Shown: one piece after another, positions 1 through 8,226 of the stretch
How positions within the stretch are numbered: position 1 is the first letter of the stretch
Layout: each line of letters begins with the position of its first letter
Origin: Nocardia carnea
GTDB lineage: Bacteria; Actinomycetota; Actinomycetes; Mycobacteriales; Mycobacteriaceae
NCBI RefSeq assembly: GCF_029868855.1
Contig: NZ_JARWOV010000244.1
Location: forward strand, 62,001-126,000
Length of the DNA stretch: 64,000 nucleotides
Reading direction: 5' to 3'
Position numbers and translations under genes: made by a program
Notes under the pieces: generated by a model
The model's input: only the letters and a program-made list of their open reading frames with translations
What the model was told of the DNA's origin: nothing
The model's database searches: none

Positions 1-1626
1 TCGTTGCTGGCATACAACGTCACGCCGGGCCCGACGGGAGTCAATCCCGTGTGGAAACACCTCGGCTACGACGCGATTCCCGGACCGTCGGCGAATGCGC
101 CGCAGCCCGCGCTGCGCCCGCAGCGCATCACCGAACCGGCGAGCCTCACCTGTGATGTCGTCATCGTCGGCTCCGGCGCCGGCGGCGGGACCGCCGCCGC
201 GGTGCTCGCCGAAGCGGGCCTGGATGTGGTGGTCCTCGAACGCGGCGAGTACTACGACGACAAGGATTTCGGCGCCGGTGAACTCGCCGGCCAGCAGCTG
301 CTGTATTCGCCCGGACCGCTGGCCTCCAGTGAGGGCCAGCTCGCCCTGGTCGCGGGATCCTGTCTCGGCGGCGGCACGGTGGTGAACTGGAGTACCTCGC
401 TGCCCACGCCCGACAGCGTCCGCGACGAATGGGCGGGTATCGGCGCGAAACAGTTCGCGGAGCCGGAGTTCACCGAATCGCTGGATACGGTACTGCGGCG
501 GCTCGGCGTGAACGAGCGGCGTTCCACCCCGCTGGCGCGGGACAACATTCTGGAGCGCGGCGCGCGTGCGCTCGGCTGGCCGGTCGACCCGCTGCCGCGC
601 AATGTGACCGATGCCTGCGATGCCGGCGTCGAATGCGGCCGGTGCGGTAGCGGCTGCCGATTGGGAGCCAAACAGTCGGTCACGAAAACCTGGCTGGCCG
701 ATGCCGCCGCCCGCGGCGCGCGGCTGATCGTGGACGCGAATGTGCGGCGGATCTCGGTGCGCGACCCTATCGCCGAAGCGGTGACCGTCCGTACCTCGGC
801 GGGGGTCGAGTTCGAAGTCCGCGCGCGCGCCGTGGTGGTGGCCGCGGGCGCGATCCAGACCCCCGCGCTGCTGCGCCGATCGGGCCTGGACAACAAGAAC
901 ATCGGCCGCTACCTGCGGTTGCATCCGGCGGCAGCAGTTTTCGGTGTCTTCGACGAAGAAGTGCGGCCCTGGGAAGGCGGTCTGCAGACCCGGATCTGCC
1001 GGCAGCACGCCGACCTGGACGGCAACGGCTACGGCGTGATCTACGAAACCGGTCCGCTCGCACCCGGATCGTCCACCGGGTTCATGAGCTGGCAGGGCTC
1101 CGCGGATCACCGCCGCGTCATGCACGATTTCGCCCGCACCAACGCCGTCGGCATCATCACCCGCGACCGCGACTCCGGTGCGGTGAAGGTCGACCGGGAC
1201 GGTGAACCCACCGTGGACTACCGGATCTCGGACTACGACGCCGCCCACCTGCACACCGGAATCGAAGGCGCGGCACGGATCCTCGAAGCCGCGGGCGCCA
1301 CCCGCATCTTCTCCGGACATCAAGCAGGTGTCTCCTACGAACCGGGCGTCCACGGCTCGCTCGGCGAGTTCTCGGCCGCCGCCGAGGCCGCCGGGTACGC
1401 CCCGGGACGCTGCACGATGGGCGCCCTGCACATCATGGGGTCGGCCCGGATGGGTGGTTCGGCGGGTAACTCCGCCACCGACCCAGACGGTGCGACCTGG
1501 GAGGTGAAGAATATCGTCGTCGCCGACGCATCCTGTTTCCCGACCTCCTCCGGGGTGAACCCGATGGTGACGATCGAGGCCATTGCGCATATGAACGCCA
1601 CCCGCCTCGCCGCCCGGCTGGCCTGA
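1..1626 (+). CDS. GMC-family FAD oxidoreductase, long-chain alcohol oxidase type (5' partial)
   Basis: The reading frame is open back to base 1, so the true start is probably outside the window; the TTG at base 4 is only the first possible start inside it. An FAD-binding Rossmann motif GSGAGGG lies near residue 56 and is followed by LERG. A CGRCGSGCRLGAKQ segment near residue 213 matches the Cys-rich motif of long-chain fatty alcohol oxidases. The C-terminal GMC signature reads SARMGG...DASCFPTSSGVNPM. The family oxidises primary alcohols to aldehydes using oxygen or another acceptor. Expected location is the cytoplasm or membrane face; no signal peptide can be judged. It converges on the DUF742 gene, with a shared hairpin between them. 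Family is secure, substrate is inferred. Confidence 0.85.
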   Translation, partial: SLLAYNVTPGPTGVNPVWKHLGYDAIPGPSANAPQPALRPQRITEPASLTCDVVIVGSGAGGGTAAAVLAEAGLDVVVLERGEYYDDKDFGAGELAGQQLLYSPGPLASSEGQLALVAGSCLGGGTVVNWSTSLPTPDSVRDEWAGIGAKQFAEPEFTESLDTVLRRLGVNERRSTPLARDNILERGARALGWPVDPLPRNVTDACDAGVECGRCGSGCRLGAKQSVTKTWLADAAARGARLIVDANVRRISVRDPIAEAVTVRTSAGVEFEVRARAVVVAAGAIQTPALLRRSGLDNKNIGRYLRLHPAAAVFGVFDEEVRPWEGGLQTRICRQHADLDGNGYGVIYETGPLAPGSSTGFMSWQGSADHRRVMHDFARTNAVGIITRDRDSGAVKVDRDGEPTVDYRISDYDAAHLHTGIEGAARILEAAGATRIFSGHQAGVSYEPGVHGSLGEFSAAAEAAGYAPGRCTMGALHIMGSARMGGSAGNSATDPDGATWEVKNIVVADASCFPTSSGVNPMVTIEAIAHMNATRLAARLA

Positions 1627-1634
1627 TCGCGGGC

Positions 1635-1668
1635 GCGGGAGGTCCGGCCCGATGATCAGACCTCCCGC
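1635..1668. terminator. Bidirectional hairpin between convergent genes
   Basis: A perfect 10-bp stem (gcgggaggtc / gacctcccgc) with a 14-base loop sits just past the GMC oxidoreductase stop and overlaps the last codons of the facing DUF742 gene. There is no clear U tract. It could terminate both transcripts. Confidence 0.5.
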
Positions 1669-2033
1669 AGGCTGCGCGCGATACTGTGCAGCAGATCGAT
1701 ATCGCGGGCGGGATCTATCGTGGTTTCGAACGGCGGCCGGACCTCCAGCCGGCCGTCGTCGATCAGATCTCCGACGAGCACTTTCGCCATCGCCAGCGGG
1801 AGCCGCAACTGCGCCGAAATCTCCGCCACCGACTGCGCGGCCCGGCACAGGCGGACGATATCGACGTACTCGGGTTCGGTGCGTTGCGGTGCCGGCCCTG
1901 CTCCCCGGTCCACCACTCTGGTATCCAAGGTGAGCTCCCGGCGTTCGGTACGTCCCCGGCCGCGGGTCACCGCGAAGAGGCGCACGACGGGACCGTCGTC
2001 GTCCTCGTCCCAGTGGTCCTCGGGCCCGTACAC
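1656..2033 (-). CDS. DUF742 protein, CvnC-like
   Basis: A 125-residue DUF742 protein, the third component of conservon operons. The segment GPVVRLFAVTRGRGR is followed by the typical C-terminal winged-helix-like region LCRAAQSVAEISAQLRLPL..VLVGDLIDDGRL. GTG start at 2033, two bases after the roadblock stop, so it is the last gene of a kinase-roadblock-DUF742 operon. In Streptomyces conservons a MglA-like GTPase (CvnD) follows; here the next gene is a convergent oxidoreductase, so the GTPase is absent. Paralogous to the DUF742 gene at 5170-5547, sharing motifs throughout. Role by family: an adaptor in a membrane-associated heterotetrameric signalling complex. Confidence 0.85.
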   Translation of the reverse strand: MYGPEDHWDEDDDGPVVRLFAVTRGRGRTERRELTLDTRVVDRGAGPAPQRTEPEYVDIVRLCRAAQSVAEISAQLRLPLAMAKVLVGDLIDDGRLEVRPPFETTIDPARDIDLLHSIARSLREV

Positions 2034-2035
2034 GG

Positions 2036-2554
2036 CTAGCGTATGCCGTTCGGATAGCCACGGACGTGGGTGCCGGGCCGCTCGTGGGCGTGCATCGCCG
2101 ACCGGTCTCGGTCGTGTACCGCAGGCCGGTCATAGGGGACCGGACGGCCGCGGTCACCCTGATGTGTGCGGGAATCGACGCCCAGATGAGCGCCGACCTG
2201 CTGTACGGTGCGATTCATTTCGTAGGCCACCATCCCCAGATCGGCGGAGTCGGCGGCCAGCAGCGAGAGACAGGCATTACCCCCGGCCGCGGTGACGAAC
2301 AGGACCGCCCGGTCGAGTTCCACCACCGTCTGGCAGACCCCACCCGCCTTGAAATGGCTTCCCGCGCTCCGCGCCAGGCTGTGGAAGGCCGAGGCCATGG
2401 CGGCGAAGCGTTCGGCGTCGTCGCGGTCCAGTCCGGAGGAGTGCCCCATCAGCAGGCCGTCGGTGGAGAGCAGCACGGCGGAATCGGCGTCCGGTAGACC
2501 GCGGACCAATTCCTCGAGTAGCCAGCTGAGGTCGATGCGATCTGTTTCGGTCAT
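2036..2554 (-). CDS. Roadblock/LC7 domain protein, CvnB-like
   Basis: 172 residues. The roadblock/LC7 core fills about residues 7-130 (LSWLLEELVRGLPDADSAVL, then STDGLLMGHSSGLDRDDAERFAAM, GGNACLSLLA, LGMVAYEMNRTVQQVG). It is followed by a roughly 45-residue basic, His/Arg-rich tail that is not part of the fold. Roadblock proteins of this type act as MglB-like partners of small GTPases. The start ATG at 2554 overlaps the kinase stop (ATGA), implying translational coupling. The His/Arg tail is unusual and looks recently acquired or unconstrained; its end (YPNGIR) resembles the end of the shrunken homologue at 5544-5633. Confidence 0.85.
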   Translation of the reverse strand: MTETDRIDLSWLLEELVRGLPDADSAVLLSTDGLLMGHSSGLDRDDAERFAAMASAFHSLARSAGSHFKAGGVCQTVVELDRAVLFVTAAGGNACLSLLAADSADLGMVAYEMNRTVQQVGAHLGVDSRTHQGDRGRPVPYDRPAVHDRDRSAMHAHERPGTHVRGYPNGIR

Positions 2555-5007
2555 CGTTCGCCTTCTCGTGCGGAGCGTTCTGGAGCATTGGGATCGGAGT
2601 ACGGTGCGCGGCGGCCCGAACGGCTCCCGCGAGAGATCGCCGACATCCGGTTGCGGGCCTGTTCCGGGGTCCGGGGACGAACCACATCAGGGTCCGGGTT
2701 CTCCTCCCGGGCCGTGGGCTCGGCGGGCTTGCGGTAGCGGCGCGGCAGCGGCGGGCGACCGGCGCCGGCCGAGTACGGTTCCGGCTCCGCGTGCGGGTCG
2801 TGATAGTTGATCTCGGAAGTGACGGCGGGATGGAAATCCGAACCCAGCGTGCGGGAATCGTAGGGCGCCTCGTGCACCGGAGCGGTGGCGAAGGTGGTCG
2901 ACGGCGAGGTGCGGAAGGTCAGGGGCGCCGCGCCGGTCAGGGCGGGTTCGATCACCGGTGCGGCCTCCAGCGGGGGCGGTCCGGCAGGTTCGGTGAGGGC
3001 GATCGGGATGAGCACGATCGCCTTTACTCCGCCGTACACGGATTCGGTCAGGCGTACCGAAATCCCGTGCCGGGCGGCCAGGGTGGCGACCACGAACAAG
3101 CCCAGGCGAGTGTCACCGGTCAACGCCGCGACACCGAAGTCCGGCGGTCCGGCCAGCGTCCGGTTCCGTTCGGCGATCTCGTCTTCGGACATGCCGAGGC
3201 CCTGATCGGTCACATCGATCGCCACACCGCGGCCGACCACGGTGGCCGATACCTCGACCCGGGAATCCGGCGGCGAGAAGGCGGTCGCGTTGTCCATCAG
3301 TTCGGCGAGCAAGTGGATGAGATCGGCCGCGGTTTTCCCGGCCACGCGCATATCCGGCACCCGACCGGTGTGGATACGTGTGTAATCCAGGCTTTCCGCG
3401 GACGCGGCCCGGATCACGTCCCACAGGGACACCGGTTTGCGCCAGCGCCGGCCGGGTTGTTCGCCGCCCAGCACGATGAGGTTCTCGGCGTGGCGGCGGG
3501 CCCGGGTGGCCAGATGATCGAGCTGGAAGAGGAGTTCGAGCTGGTCGGCGTTCTCCTCGCGGCGTTCGGCCTCATCCAGCAGCGCCAGCTGACGATGGAC
3601 GGCGAGTTGGTTGCGATGCGCCATATTGAGGAATACCGCGTTGAAACCCGCCCGCGTCTTGGCCTCGGCCACCGCGGCCGATACGGCGGCCAGTTGCGCC
3701 CGGTTGAAGGCGTCGGCGACCTCGCCGAGTTCGTCGGTGCCGAAGTCCAGTTGCGCGACCTCGGCGCTGGTATCCACCTCCGCGCCGTCGTCGAGGCGGC
3801 GCATGAGGTCGGGCAGGCGCTTGTCGGCCAGGTCCAGGGTGTCGTTGCGCAGATGGCGCATCCGGGCGATGAAACGATTGGCCATCAGCAGTGCGCCGAG
3901 GAAGGTCAGCCCGGTGAGCAGCAGGACCGCGATTCCGCCGAGCAGCGATTTCGCCGCCGTATCGGCACCCTGGGCGCGGGCGGTGGCATGGGCGTCGTTG
4001 CTCTGGTCCTCCCAGAGTTTCAACAGACTCCCGACGACCTGTCCGGACGCCTGCTGCCAGGCGGCGGTGTCCATCGGCAGCGCGGCCGATTCGCCGGTGG
4101 AATCCGAGTCGTCGGCGTCGGAGCCGTCCTCCGATTCGCCGGCCGAACGCGCGCCGCCGGACATGATCGCGTCCTGCATGGCGATCACCTGCCGATAGGC
4201 CGTGGAATCGGTGATCGCCCGGAGTTGCGCCAGCCGTTCGCCTTTGAGCACCGCACCGGAATACGCCACTTCGCCGCGGAATTCGCCGACGTAGCGGTTG
4301 AACTCCACAAGCTGCGGCACGGTCAGTTCGGTCAGCGTGAGTGCGGTCGCACCCAGGGTGTCCGCCTTGGAGAGCGCTTCGGCGGCCCGCAGCGGTTCGG
4401 CGCCGTAGCCGAGCGATATCGCCACCCCGGCGTCCGGGGCGACCCGGGCGGCCAGCATGGAGGCCGCGATGATCGTATCTATCACCGCGCCGAAGAACCC
4501 GAAAGCCTCCGGCCGGGGGATTGCGCCCGCATCGATAGCGGCCCGGGTGGCGGGAACCTGACCGAACAACTGCTGATAGCCGGCGAGCTCGGCCTGGGAA
4601 CCTTCGGGATTGAGCTGCTGCGCCGCGTCGCCCTTGGCGGAGATCTCGGCCAGGGCGATATCGGACTGCCCGCGCGCCGCCGCCAGTGCCGGCGCCACAC
4701 TCGTATCGCCCGCGAGCAGTAGCAGGGAAAGCCGCCGTTCTTCCTCGAACGCTCGCACCATCAGAATTGCCGGACCGGTGGTGCTGCTGGCCAGTTCGGC
4801 CCAGTTCGTCGCATCCCGGCCGGACCGCACGAGGTAGGCGGCGGCGCCGATACCGATGGTGAGCAGCGCGAGACTGGTGACGAGCACGATCGCGAGCAAC
4901 CGGGTCCGGATGCCGACCTGCCCGCGCGTGCGATGCGCTCCGAAACGCGTTTTCCGCGGAAACGTGCCCGCGAGAGGTAGGCGAAATCCCAACGTAGACC
5001 CACTCAT
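2551..5007 (-). CDS. Nitrate/nitrite-sensor-like histidine kinase, CvnA-like
   Basis: 818 residues. A transmembrane helix at about residues 36-56 is followed by an extracellular NIT-like sensing region (about 60-340), a second helix at about 352-376, a HAMP-like linker, a helical region with the conservon-kinase signature HLATRARRHAENLIVLGG, and an HATPase_c domain (LMDNATAFSPP, DQGLGM, GLFVVATLAARHG). The C-terminal 130 residues are Pro/Arg-rich. An acidic Ser/Asp stretch near residues 288-305 interrupts the sensor domain. The usual phospho-acceptor His box is not evident, as in other conservon kinases. First gene of its operon; ATGA overlap with the roadblock gene. It is a tandem paralogue of the kinase at 5617-8040. 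Ligand unknown. Confidence 0.85.
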   Translation of the reverse strand: MSGSTLGFRLPLAGTFPRKTRFGAHRTRGQVGIRTRLLAIVLVTSLALLTIGIGAAAYLVRSGRDATNWAELASSTTGPAILMVRAFEEERRLSLLLLAGDTSVAPALAAARGQSDIALAEISAKGDAAQQLNPEGSQAELAGYQQLFGQVPATRAAIDAGAIPRPEAFGFFGAVIDTIIAASMLAARVAPDAGVAISLGYGAEPLRAAEALSKADTLGATALTLTELTVPQLVEFNRYVGEFRGEVAYSGAVLKGERLAQLRAITDSTAYRQVIAMQDAIMSGGARSAGESEDGSDADDSDSTGESAALPMDTAAWQQASGQVVGSLLKLWEDQSNDAHATARAQGADTAAKSLLGGIAVLLLTGLTFLGALLMANRFIARMRHLRNDTLDLADKRLPDLMRRLDDGAEVDTSAEVAQLDFGTDELGEVADAFNRAQLAAVSAAVAEAKTRAGFNAVFLNMAHRNQLAVHRQLALLDEAERREENADQLELLFQLDHLATRARRHAENLIVLGGEQPGRRWRKPVSLWDVIRAASAESLDYTRIHTGRVPDMRVAGKTAADLIHLLAELMDNATAFSPPDSRVEVSATVVGRGVAIDVTDQGLGMSEDEIAERNRTLAGPPDFGVAALTGDTRLGLFVVATLAARHGISVRLTESVYGGVKAIVLIPIALTEPAGPPPLEAAPVIEPALTGAAPLTFRTSPSTTFATAPVHEAPYDSRTLGSDFHPAVTSEINYHDPHAEPEPYSAGAGRPPLPRRYRKPAEPTAREENPDPDVVRPRTPEQARNRMSAISRGSRSGRRAPYSDPNAPERSAREGER

Positions 5008-5169
5008 TCCAGGGTGATGGGCCGCCCGGCCGCCGGTCGGCCCATCCCAGCTCTCCCGGCATCGCGATAATTTCTACTACGTTTTTCCTCGCAATGCGGT
5101 TTGTCTGTCCCAGACTCTAGCGAACCGGATGCACCCGGTCCTGCGAAAGTGGATATGCCGGTGTTCGGA

Positions 5170-5547
5170 TCAGCCGCCGCGCAAGCTGTTCGCGATCGTC
5201 CGGAGGAGATCGAGGCCGGCGGCGTCGTCGGGGGTCGCCACCGGTGCGCGCACGATCAGCCGGCCGTCATCGATCAGATCGCCGATCAGAACCTTGGTCA
5301 GCGCGAGCGGAACACCGAGTTGAGCCGATACCTCGGCCACCGACTGCGGAGCCCGGCACAACCGGACTATTTCCGCGTACTCGGGTTCCGGTCGCCGCAG
5401 CGCCAGGCCCGACCCGGCGTCGACCACCATGGAATCCAGCGTGAGCTCCGCGCGCTCGCTTCGACCCCGGCCGCGGGTCAGCGCATAGAGACGTACGACC
5501 GGGCCGGCGTCCTCCTCGTCCCCGGGGGTGTTGTGTGGACCGCTCAT
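5170..5547 (-). CDS. DUF742 protein, CvnC-like (second copy)
   Basis: 125 residues, the same length and layout as the copy at 1656-2033: GPVVRLYALTRGRGRSERAELTLD, then LCRAPQSVAEVSAQLGVPLALTKVLIGDLIDDGRL. The ATG start at 5547 overlaps the stop of the 29-codon roadblock remnant (ATGA), so translation coupling has been kept even though most of the roadblock gene is gone. It is the terminal gene of the second conservon; no GTPase follows before the next kinase operon begins at 5007. Confidence 0.85.
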   Translation of the reverse strand: MSGPHNTPGDEEDAGPVVRLYALTRGRGRSERAELTLDSMVVDAGSGLALRRPEPEYAEIVRLCRAPQSVAEVSAQLGVPLALTKVLIGDLIDDGRLIVRAPVATPDDAAGLDLLRTIANSLRGG

Positions 5548-5633
5548 GGCCGCGGCTTGCCGTTCGGTCGGGCGTCCGGCAGCCTGCTCACCAATTCCTC
5601 CAGCGGCCGGCTCCGGTCAGTGCGCGGGGGCAT
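5544..5633 (-). pseudogene. Roadblock/LC7 (CvnB) remnant of 29 codons
   Basis: Between the second kinase and second DUF742 gene is a 29-codon frame from ATG at 5633 to TGA at 5544. It contains TDRSRPLEELVSRLPDA, which aligns with TDRIDLSWLLEELVRGLPDA at the start of the intact roadblock protein. It ends in RPNGKPRP, similar to the intact protein's YPNGIR end. The start overlaps the kinase 3' end by 17 bases and the stop overlaps the DUF742 start (ATGA). The simplest reading is an in-frame deletion of the whole roadblock core. What is seen is the residual similarity and coupling; the deletion history is inferred. Confidence 0.7.
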
Positions 5634-8040
5634 GGTCATCGTCGCCTTCCTGTCGAGTTCTCTCGGATTCGGCCGGCTCCGGCAGCCCGCGGCGTCCCGA
5701 CCGGGTGCCGTCCTCGATGGCGGCCATCAGATTGCGTGCCTCTTCTGCGCTACGGGAACGAGGTGCCTCGGTGGCCGGCTCGTTCGCGGCGCCGGAATCG
5801 GCAGGTTCGTCGGCCTGGTCGGACTCGGCCGACTTCCGGCGCCGGCGGGGCAGCGGGGGCCGGGCGCCTGTTCCCGGCTGCTGTGCCGCGATACCGGGGG
5901 CCGGTTGCGCGGACCCGCCGGATTGCGCCGGGGCCGGGACACCCGCGGGTGCGGTGGCACCGTCCGCTCCGCTGGAATCGGTGGGCCCGGAATCCCCGGA
6001 GCCGTTCGCCGCTTTGTCCGCGGGTTCACCGTGCGGCAGGCTCCGCTCTGTGATGAGCTCGGTCGGGATCAGCACGACGGCCTTGACTCCGCCGTACACC
6101 GAATCCGACAGCCGCACCGACGCACCGTGGCGGGCCGCCAGCGTCGCCACGACGAAAAGCCCCAGCCGGGTATCGCCGGACAGCGCCGCGACCCCGAAAT
6201 CCGGTGGCTGCGCCAGCAACTGGTTGTTGGCGTCGATCTCGTCGGCCGACATGCCCAGCCCCTGGTCGGAGACCTCGACCGCCACCCCGCGGCCCACAAC
6301 CGCCGCCGAGACCTCCACCCGGGACTGCGGCGGGGAGAACGCGGTGGCGTTGTCCATCAGCTCCGCCAAGAGGTGGATCAGGTCGGCCGTGGCCTGTCCG
6401 GCGATCAGGACATCGGGGACGGTGCCGGTGTGGATCCGGGTGTAATCGACGGTTTCCGCCGCGGCGCCGCGGATCAGATCCCACAGCGGAATCGGATTGC
6501 GCCACACCCGGCCCGGTTGTTCACCACCCAGCACGATGAGGTTCTCGGCGTGGCGCCGGGCGCGGGTGGCCAGATGGTCCAGTTCGAAGAGGAGTTCGAG
6601 CTGGTCGGCGTTCTCCTCGCGGCGCTCCGCGCGATCGAGCAGGGCCAGTTGCTTGTGCACGGCGACCTGGTTGCGGTGGGCGATATTCAGGAAGATGGTG
6701 CGGAAACCGGCCCGGGTCCGGGATTCGGCCACGGCCGCCGATACCGCGGCGACCTGCGCCCGGTTGAATGCCTCGGCCACCTCACCGAGTTCGTCGGTAC
6801 CGAAGTCCAGGCGCGCCACCTCGGCGGCCGTATCGATCTCCGCGCCGCTGTCGAGACGACGCATGAGATCGGGCAACCGGTGATCGGCCAGTTCGAGGGT
6901 GTCGTTGCGCAGCCGCCGCATACGCCCGATGAACCGGTTGGCCACGAACAATGTGCCCAGGAACGCCACCAGCGTGACCACCAGGACCACGATCCCGCCG
7001 ATCAGCGACAGGCTCGCGGTATCGGTGCCCTCCTCCCGGGCGATGGCATGCGCGTCGCGGCTCTGGTCCTCCCACAGTTTCAGCAGGGCCGAGGTGAGCC
7101 GGGTGGATGCCTGCTGCCAGGACGGTGCGGTCATCGGCAGGGCGGCCGGATCCGATTGCGCCGACTCCCCGGTTTCGTCGTCGATTTCGGTCGGGAAGGG
7201 CCCGCGCAGCACCATCGCGTCCTGCATGGCGGTCACCTGCTGCCAGTCCGGTGAGGAGGTCAGCGCGTGCAGCTGGTCCAGCCGCGGCCCCCTCAGTACG
7301 GAAGCGGAATAGGCGGCCTGCGCGCGGAACTCACCGACGTACCGGTGGAATTCGAGGAATTGCCCCGGCGTCGCTGCGCCGCGGGCGAGGCTCACGATAC
7401 CGAGCGTGTCCGCGCGCGACAGCGCCTCCGCGGCCCGCAGGGGTTCGACGCCGTAGCCGAGCGCGATACCCAGCCCGGCGTCGGGCGCGACCCGAGCGGC
7501 GATCAGCGACGCCCGGAAGATCGTGTCGATCACCGTGTTGAAGAATCCGAACGCTTCCGCGCTGGGTACCGCGCGGGCGTCGATGGTGGCGCGGAAACCC
7601 GGAACGCTGTTGTAGAGCGGGCGGAACGTCTCCAGTTCGGCCGCCGACCCGCCGGGGTCGAGCCGCTGGGCCGCCTCGCCTTTGGCGATCGTCGCGGCGA
7701 GCGCGGTATCGGAACGTTGCCGGGCGTCCACGAGGGCGTCGGCCGCGCCTGGATCGCCCTCCAGATACAGCATCGACAGCCGGCGTTCTTCCTCGAAGGT
7801 TTCGACCATCGAGATCACCGGCGTGGTGGTGCTACTGATGAGGTTGGCCCAGATCCGGGCCGACAGACTGTCCTTCACCAGATATCCGGCGGCCCCGATA
7901 CCGATGATCAGCAGAGTGATATTGGTGATCAGCAGGATCGACAGCAGCCGGGTGCGGATACCGACCCGGCCGCGTGTGACGCCCCTGCCGGAGCGGAGTG
8001 CCCGATCCCACGAGTCGGACAGATGCCGCCGAACAGCCAC
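5617..8040 (-). CDS. Nitrate/nitrite-sensor-like histidine kinase, CvnA-like (second copy)
   Basis: 807 residues with the same order as the first copy: N-terminal helix (about 34-55), NIT-like extracellular domain, second helix near 340-365, HAMP-like linker, HLATRARRHAENLIVLGG, HATPase_c (LMDNATAFSPPQSR, DQGLGM, TRLGLFVVATLAARHG), then a Gly/Ala/Pro-rich C-terminal region of about 150 residues. Long blocks are shared with the kinase at 2551-5007, so the two operons look like a tandem duplication. GTG start at 8040 has no clear Shine-Dalgarno sequence, so the exact N-terminus is uncertain. Head of the second conservon, whose roadblock gene has nearly vanished. Confidence 0.83.
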   Translation of the reverse strand: MAVRRHLSDSWDRALRSGRGVTRGRVGIRTRLLSILLITNITLLIIGIGAAGYLVKDSLSARIWANLISSTTTPVISMVETFEEERRLSMLYLEGDPGAADALVDARQRSDTALAATIAKGEAAQRLDPGGSAAELETFRPLYNSVPGFRATIDARAVPSAEAFGFFNTVIDTIFRASLIAARVAPDAGLGIALGYGVEPLRAAEALSRADTLGIVSLARGAATPGQFLEFHRYVGEFRAQAAYSASVLRGPRLDQLHALTSSPDWQQVTAMQDAMVLRGPFPTEIDDETGESAQSDPAALPMTAPSWQQASTRLTSALLKLWEDQSRDAHAIAREEGTDTASLSLIGGIVVLVVTLVAFLGTLFVANRFIGRMRRLRNDTLELADHRLPDLMRRLDSGAEIDTAAEVARLDFGTDELGEVAEAFNRAQVAAVSAAVAESRTRAGFRTIFLNIAHRNQVAVHKQLALLDRAERREENADQLELLFELDHLATRARRHAENLIVLGGEQPGRVWRNPIPLWDLIRGAAAETVDYTRIHTGTVPDVLIAGQATADLIHLLAELMDNATAFSPPQSRVEVSAAVVGRGVAVEVSDQGLGMSADEIDANNQLLAQPPDFGVAALSGDTRLGLFVVATLAARHGASVRLSDSVYGGVKAVVLIPTELITERSLPHGEPADKAANGSGDSGPTDSSGADGATAPAGVPAPAQSGGSAQPAPGIAAQQPGTGARPPLPRRRRKSAESDQADEPADSGAANEPATEAPRSRSAEEARNLMAAIEDGTRSGRRGLPEPAESERTRQEGDDDHAPAH

Positions 8041-8226
8041 GATAGATCAACCCGTTCCAGGGCATGCGCAGACGACACCATGGTGATCGGCGCATATCAC
8101 CCTAATGTTCCCGGCATTGCCGTTGTCCGACAATGCATCAGCTTCGGTCCAAACCATAGCGAAGCATGACACCGAGTCCGAGACGAGTCTCACCAAGCGG
8201 CCGTTAGGGTATCGGGGTGACCCCGG

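Noticed and set aside
2791..4722. Very long open frame on the plus strand opposite the first histidine kinase
   Set aside because: It is an antisense shadow of a high-GC gene: no ribosome binding site, Gly/Arg/Gln-rich with no domain, while the minus strand gives clear kinase motifs.
5101..7254. 717-codon open frame opposite the second histidine kinase
   Set aside because: Same reason; it mirrors the shadow over the first kinase because the two kinases are paralogous.
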